Positions 60,201 to 64,000 of a DNA stretch of 64,000 nt are shown here, in pieces (the stretch's first letter is position 1; each line of letters begins with the position of its first letter). Both the position numbers and the translations under genes were made by a program. This DNA comes from Siderastrea radians. Lineage: Eukaryota; Cnidaria; Anthozoa; Scleractinia; Rhizangiidae. Location: positions 63,003,858 through 63,067,857 of the forward strand of contig OZ024889.1 of assembly GCA_964017195.1 (NCBI GenBank), read 5' to 3'. The notes below the pieces were generated by a model, which worked only from the letters and a program-made list of their open reading frames with translations, did not search any database and had not been told where the DNA came from.

Positions 60201-60840
60201 CTGGCTATTGATTCTGACCTCTCTGAACTGCTTTCGCAAGGTGAACCTCGCTATTTTCTACCATTTTCTTACGAAATAAAACGAAGTCCTTCCATTTCAA
60301 CTTGAAATAACCGCCTACCAATTCGGGCTGCGCGCGCATAGTATAATTCAACAACGGCTTTCACAGAATAAATTAACTCGGAAAGAGAAGGTTGGGGAGG
60401 GGAGGGACGATAAGCACAAACTCAGTTTGCTCAGAAATTTCATGTGTCACCCCTATCAAAGAGTAGCGAATTGAACAAAGTTTCTCTATCCTTTTTTCAA
60501 GAAGGAAAAATCAAGTTAAACCTATTCTGTGAATACTTACAAATTCATGCCACCGATTCCTTCGATTTGCCTGGCCCCGGGGGTGTCCGGAAATTTCACA
60601 CTCCTATGACAACTACAACTGTCCAAAAGTATCACGGGCGAACATAGCGCGGGACTTGATGAATTTTGGCGCGGATTTGCACTGTTGTGAAGGCAAGGGT
60701 TATGGCTATAGGCATATTTTATAGTTTTGTACGTTCCTTGTTCCTCGTAAAACGAAGACGGCGCTGGTTCTTACTTTCGGATGTATCAGGGTTCACCCAG
60801 CGTACGAAAATAGCCTTTCCCACAAAGCAGTTTTAGCAAA
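57236..60840. other. Intergenic, no gene recognised
   Basis: AT-rich with scattered GC patches. 57655-57820 holds G-runs and words (CAGCTGGAATTGACCGATGC) inverted relative to 55830, a fragment of the same repeat. 58605-58690 is a second (GACA)n-tailed non-LTR 3' end on the minus strand. Confidence 0.4.
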
Positions 60841-60973
60841 ATGGAAGCTATACGGGTAGCCCTCGTTTCGACTTGGATCATCAGCCCCGGTCTTCAGCAA
60901 ATGTCCACATGTCTTATCCGAGAAAAAAAAGGGAATTCATCAGTCATGTACCAATGTATCGCTGTTGAAACTG
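60841..60973 (+). other. Possible first coding exon
   Basis: ATG 60841 in AAAATGG context opens 44 codons that end at CTG followed by GTAAGTT, a consensus donor. The upstream region is GC-richer. No domain or downstream exon was recognised in the window, so support is only the start, the donor and composition. Confidence 0.25.
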
Positions 60974-61063
60974 GTAAGTTAACAAACTACTTTATTTTGT
61001 ATTTGACTGTTGATCCTATTAATATCATCTTGGGCTTTTCTAGGTCGAAAGGGCCTAATATAA

Positions 61064-61551
61064 TGTACCAGCCAAATTGAAGCTTCAACATCCTCCCCCC
61101 TCCCCCCTCCCCCCCCTGGCATTTGAACTTTTGACGATTGGCTTGTTCAAATTCCTCCCCTCGGGGCAAAAAAGCCGTTCAAATGCCCCACCAATTAGTA
61201 CTGAAATACGCGTAACCTCTCCTCAAAGACAAATTTCGTCTTCAAGCAAACACTGTTCACGGTTTTCAGAGAGAGATATGCCGTAAAGACACCTTCAAAC
61301 TTCTTTTAAAGACCATTTTGAGAGAGTTATTCACTAACAAAGGCGAAATTCTATCCTAGAAATCCATCAAACCCTGTAAAAAAACGAAAAAACTCACAGG
61401 CGTATTAGGCTAGAACAAGAGATAAATTTGTTCAAATTCACCCCCCCTTCCAAGGCAACGTTCAGATTCCCCCCTCTCCAGGCATGATGCACAGTCAAAT
61501 GCCTGGGGTATGCCCATGGGGGTATGTTGAAGCTTCAATTTGACCGGTACA
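61064..61551. mobile_element. 488-bp MITE, Harbinger-like TAA duplication
   Basis: Ends TGTACCAGCCAAATTGAAGC and inverse GCTTCAATTTGACCGGTACA; TAA at 61061-61063 and 61552-61554. The interior matches 33024-33459. No coding capacity. Confidence 0.75.
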
Positions 61552-61798
61552 TAAGGGAATGTTTTTGATTGTGGACAATCGATAGGCTCCAGCAAACATG
61601 GAGAATAAGTCTTCTTGTAAGTTTGCATTTATGTTTGTGGAAGAATCCACAGTAATTGAATGCAAATAGTGTAAGACAATTTGAGAACCACAATTTTTCT
61701 TTAGGAATATCGCCAATCTTATCTCAAATTGCACAAGAAGTCATGTCACTGCTTTTCATAGATATGATCTACTGTGAATATTACAGGTTTCATTACAG

Positions 61799-62200
61799 TC
61801 AAAGCTCTCATAAGCGACCACCTCGAGAATTCAGAAAAGTGGTTGCAACCAGAGCTGGTCGCTTAATTACGAGAAGTAGACTACGAGCAGTCTCTCTTTC
61901 CACTCAGGGATAGTCGTGCAAAACGAACAAGCAAGCAAGCATGAATTGTTACGTGACACGCGAAAAAATTGCCTGCTACCTTGATACGTGAATGTATCAA
62001 TGCAGCAGTTTGCAGCTTGCTACACTCAGCTTGTCACGTAACAATGCAGCAGGCTATTTTCGTCCACTCTTGCTCGCTTGTTTCGCTTGACTACCCTGAG
62101 CGGAAAGAGAGACTGCTTGTAGTCTAACGAGAAGGGGCTCTTGTAAAAGAACCACATGGTGAAACAATGGAGGGTGGTCGCTTATGAGAGCTTTTGATGG
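61799..62200. mobile_element. Repeat with AGCTCTCATAAGCGACCAC ends, host of a nested MITE
   Basis: AAAGCTCTCATAAGCGACCA at 61801 is inverted as TGGTCGCTTATGAGAGCTTT at 62169-62188. A further copy of that end is at about 62455-62475. Its middle is occupied by the hAT-type MITE. Confidence 0.6.
61877..62126. mobile_element. 250-bp hAT-type MITE with 8-bp duplication
   Basis: TAGACTACGAGCAGTCTCTC at the left is inverted as GAGAGACTGCTTGTAGTCTA at the right. The 8-bp target duplication ACGAGAAG is exact (61869-61876 and 62127-62134), as expected for hAT elements. The outer element is therefore older. Confidence 0.85.
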
Positions 62201-62659
62201 TCACCAATAGTACTGTAGATTTGTATGTAAATATTAAATATTTTTTATAGAAGAGGATTGCGTATGTACACTGTACATGTACATGTACAAGTCAACAACC
62301 ATTAGCTCTTATGCTATGTATTACTCTGAATTAGCTCAAGAAGTGAGTAGTTTTATTTAAGTGTTGACTGAGTGGTCATCTTCAAGCAATTATAAGAAAC
62401 AAAGAATAAGACCAGTCAGAAATTCAACAAAGTGGTCGCAGTTGGTTACGGGAACAATCGCTTATGAGAGCTTTGCATTACAGAGTTTGAGTGACAATTC
62501 AAACGGGGTTTCACTATGCTTGTTGTAGATTTTAGATATTATAAATTTTAAATTTTAAATTTTGTAAATTTGTATCATAGAATGTAGAATACGCAATTCA
62601 GCTCTATGAGCTGCAAAGTATTTTAATAAAGTACCTATCTCACTCCTAGAGCTCTTCAC

Positions 62660-63780
62660 TTAGGGAGGGTTCATAATTTATGTAGAGGGGGCTATAGTGC
62701 TTTTTAGCGGGGGGTATGATTTTTCCTTTTAGGTTTTGGGGGGGGGGGCCTAGCAAAAATTTCTCCCAATGTGAAAGAAGGTATAAGGGGGGACCATTCA
62801 AAAAATTCCATAAATAAAAAACCGCCACCATCCGTTTACCAATATTTAGCAGAAGGATCTGTAAATGAAGTTCTAGTATAGCTGGAGCTTATAAATACAA
62901 AGTAACAGTCGATGTCAATGAATAATAAACTCACGCTGATGCTTGCTTTCTCAGAACATTTATTTATAATTCCATGTTCCTCTCTTCTCCAGAGGTCTCT
63001 TTGCATCTCTAAGAGGCGGGGATGGGGAAATAGGAGGGAGACCATGCCTTTCACTCTTCCCATTGTCCCCTGCGCTATTAATTTTTAATTTTTATTTAAA
63101 ATTTTATTAATGGGATACCAGCGGGCACCTCTGCGGAGGAGAGACCATGTTCTTACGTTTATATTCCAATTGGTGGTGAAGCTATCAAACCACTAACTGC
63201 CTTATAACTGGCTGCACAGCATGTATAGACCACATTAGAAATGGCCACAATTGACTCCATTGCAAGATAATATTTTAAACCTAATTTGTACGTCCTTAAG
63301 GTATTCTAGAAAGCTAAATTCTATTTGTATGATGTGAGCATTCTGTGTGTATATTTCATGTGAAATTATATTAATGGAATGATGCCTCAACAAACCAATT
63401 AAATGGCCATTTTTAGCTGGTTTAGAAGACTGTGGTGAATGTAAGCTGTATCCTTTTATTTATGCTTATCATCAGTTTGATAAATTTTAAGTTTTTCATT
63501 TTCAATAAACTAATTACTAGTGTTGCTTATTAAACAATTGTCATTATGTGGTTAATTGTGAGACCAAAAATGCCTTGTTTTAGTCATCAGGGTGTTTTGG
63601 GTGGTGGTGGAGGAGGAGGGGGGGTTATGATATTTTGCCTACGGTTGTGGGTTATGCAATGAGGAGGGCCAGGGAAAACACACACACCAAATAACGGGGG
63701 GAGGGCTTTCAAAAAATGCAAGGGAAAAAATCTATAATCACCATAGCCCTACCTCTACATAAATTGTGAACCATCCCTTA
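62660..63780. mobile_element. 1.1-kb element with TTAGGGAGGGTTCA-type ends
   Basis: TTAGGGAGGGTTCATAATTT at 62660 is inverted as AAATTGTGAACCATCCCTTA ending at 63780; G-rich stretches inside both ends correspond. No transposase frame. The duplication is not clear. Confidence 0.5.
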
Positions 63781-63867
63781 TGAGAGTGGTCACAAGAAGA
63801 ATTTCGACTGTATTCTGATTGGTTCCCTAGCTATTTGAGGTATATGTTGTTGTTGCTGCTGTACGTA

Positions 63868-63868
63868 A

Positions 63869-63921
<53 letters not shown>
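63868..63921. repeat. (ATT)n microsatellite
   Basis: About 17 ATT units. Similar tracts are at 55570-55610 and 56870-56912. Confidence 0.9.
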
Positions 63922-63922
<1 letters not shown>

Positions 63923-64000
63923 CAGCAGCTGGTACATGCATATCAAAGCCTAGTATACATGCATATAATGCCTAAGGCTTAAAACAAAACTTTAAGGGAA

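Overview
The window looks like nuclear DNA of an animal, most likely a cnidarian such as a coral or sea anemone (an inference from the style of its repeats and transposons, not a proven taxonomy). It is AT-rich and packed with mobile-element debris: palindromic MITEs, tRNA-derived repeats and microsatellites. I see no complete host gene. Two stretches stand out because they are dense in coding sequence.

Left part (1-18.6 kb). At 1.19-4.15 kb is a broken gene with a SWIM zinc finger, a papain-fold deubiquitinase-like domain and the start of a Ulp1/SUMO-protease domain. At 9.2-15.0 kb on the minus strand is a degenerate RecQ-type helicase pseudogene. Its roughly 4.1-kb intron holds a 1.5-kb G-run-ended insertion and a 1.84-kb near-perfect palindrome. 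At 17.2-17.9 kb are two small paralogous genes of unknown function, followed by a palindromic cluster of three tRNA-like sequences.

Polinton/Maverick segment A (18.6-32.2 kb). This is a virus-like element with an adenovirus-type late gene set: SFYVTL-family proteins (three paralogues), a SLOG-domain protein, a double GRF zinc-finger protein, a chromodomain integrase, small basic core-like proteins, a major capsid protein, an adenain-type protease, a packaging ATPase, a two-TM membrane protein and further small proteins. A tRNA-like Pol III gene lies between protease and ATPase. The segment ends at a terminal repeat near 32.2 kb. Several small late genes carry frameshifts; capsid, protease, ATPase and integrase frames are open.

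Segment B (50.5-53.05 kb). It begins with the same terminal-repeat sequence in the opposite orientation, then carries a conserved Polinton protein, a parvovirus-VP1-like phospholipase A2 protein, a minus-strand coiled-coil protein and only the beginning of the protein-primed DNA polymerase. It stops abruptly at 238-bp tandem repeats. A and B thus look like the right-hand and left-hand parts of Polintons of one family. No full polymerase gene is present.

Between them (32.3-45.2 kb) lies the most unusual object: a very large DNA-transposon-like gene block. One uninterrupted 6.3-kb reading frame fuses an SGNH hydrolase, long proline-rich repeats, membrane segments, a ubiquitin-like domain ending in a Gly-Gly, Cys-rich zinc fingers and a P-element-like DDE transposase core. 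Downstream frames encode the transposase C-terminus, two CCHC knuckles with a YqaJ-type nuclease, a USP-like cysteine protease with a SAP-like tail, and a ParB/sulfiredoxin-like domain. A 650-bp palindromic MITE has inserted into this block with a clean GCT duplication. A transposon carrying both a ubiquitin-like fusion and a candidate protease for it is the leading candidate for a little-described system.

Right part (53-64 kb): tandem repeats, local duplications and nested MITEs with readable target-site duplications; no confident gene.
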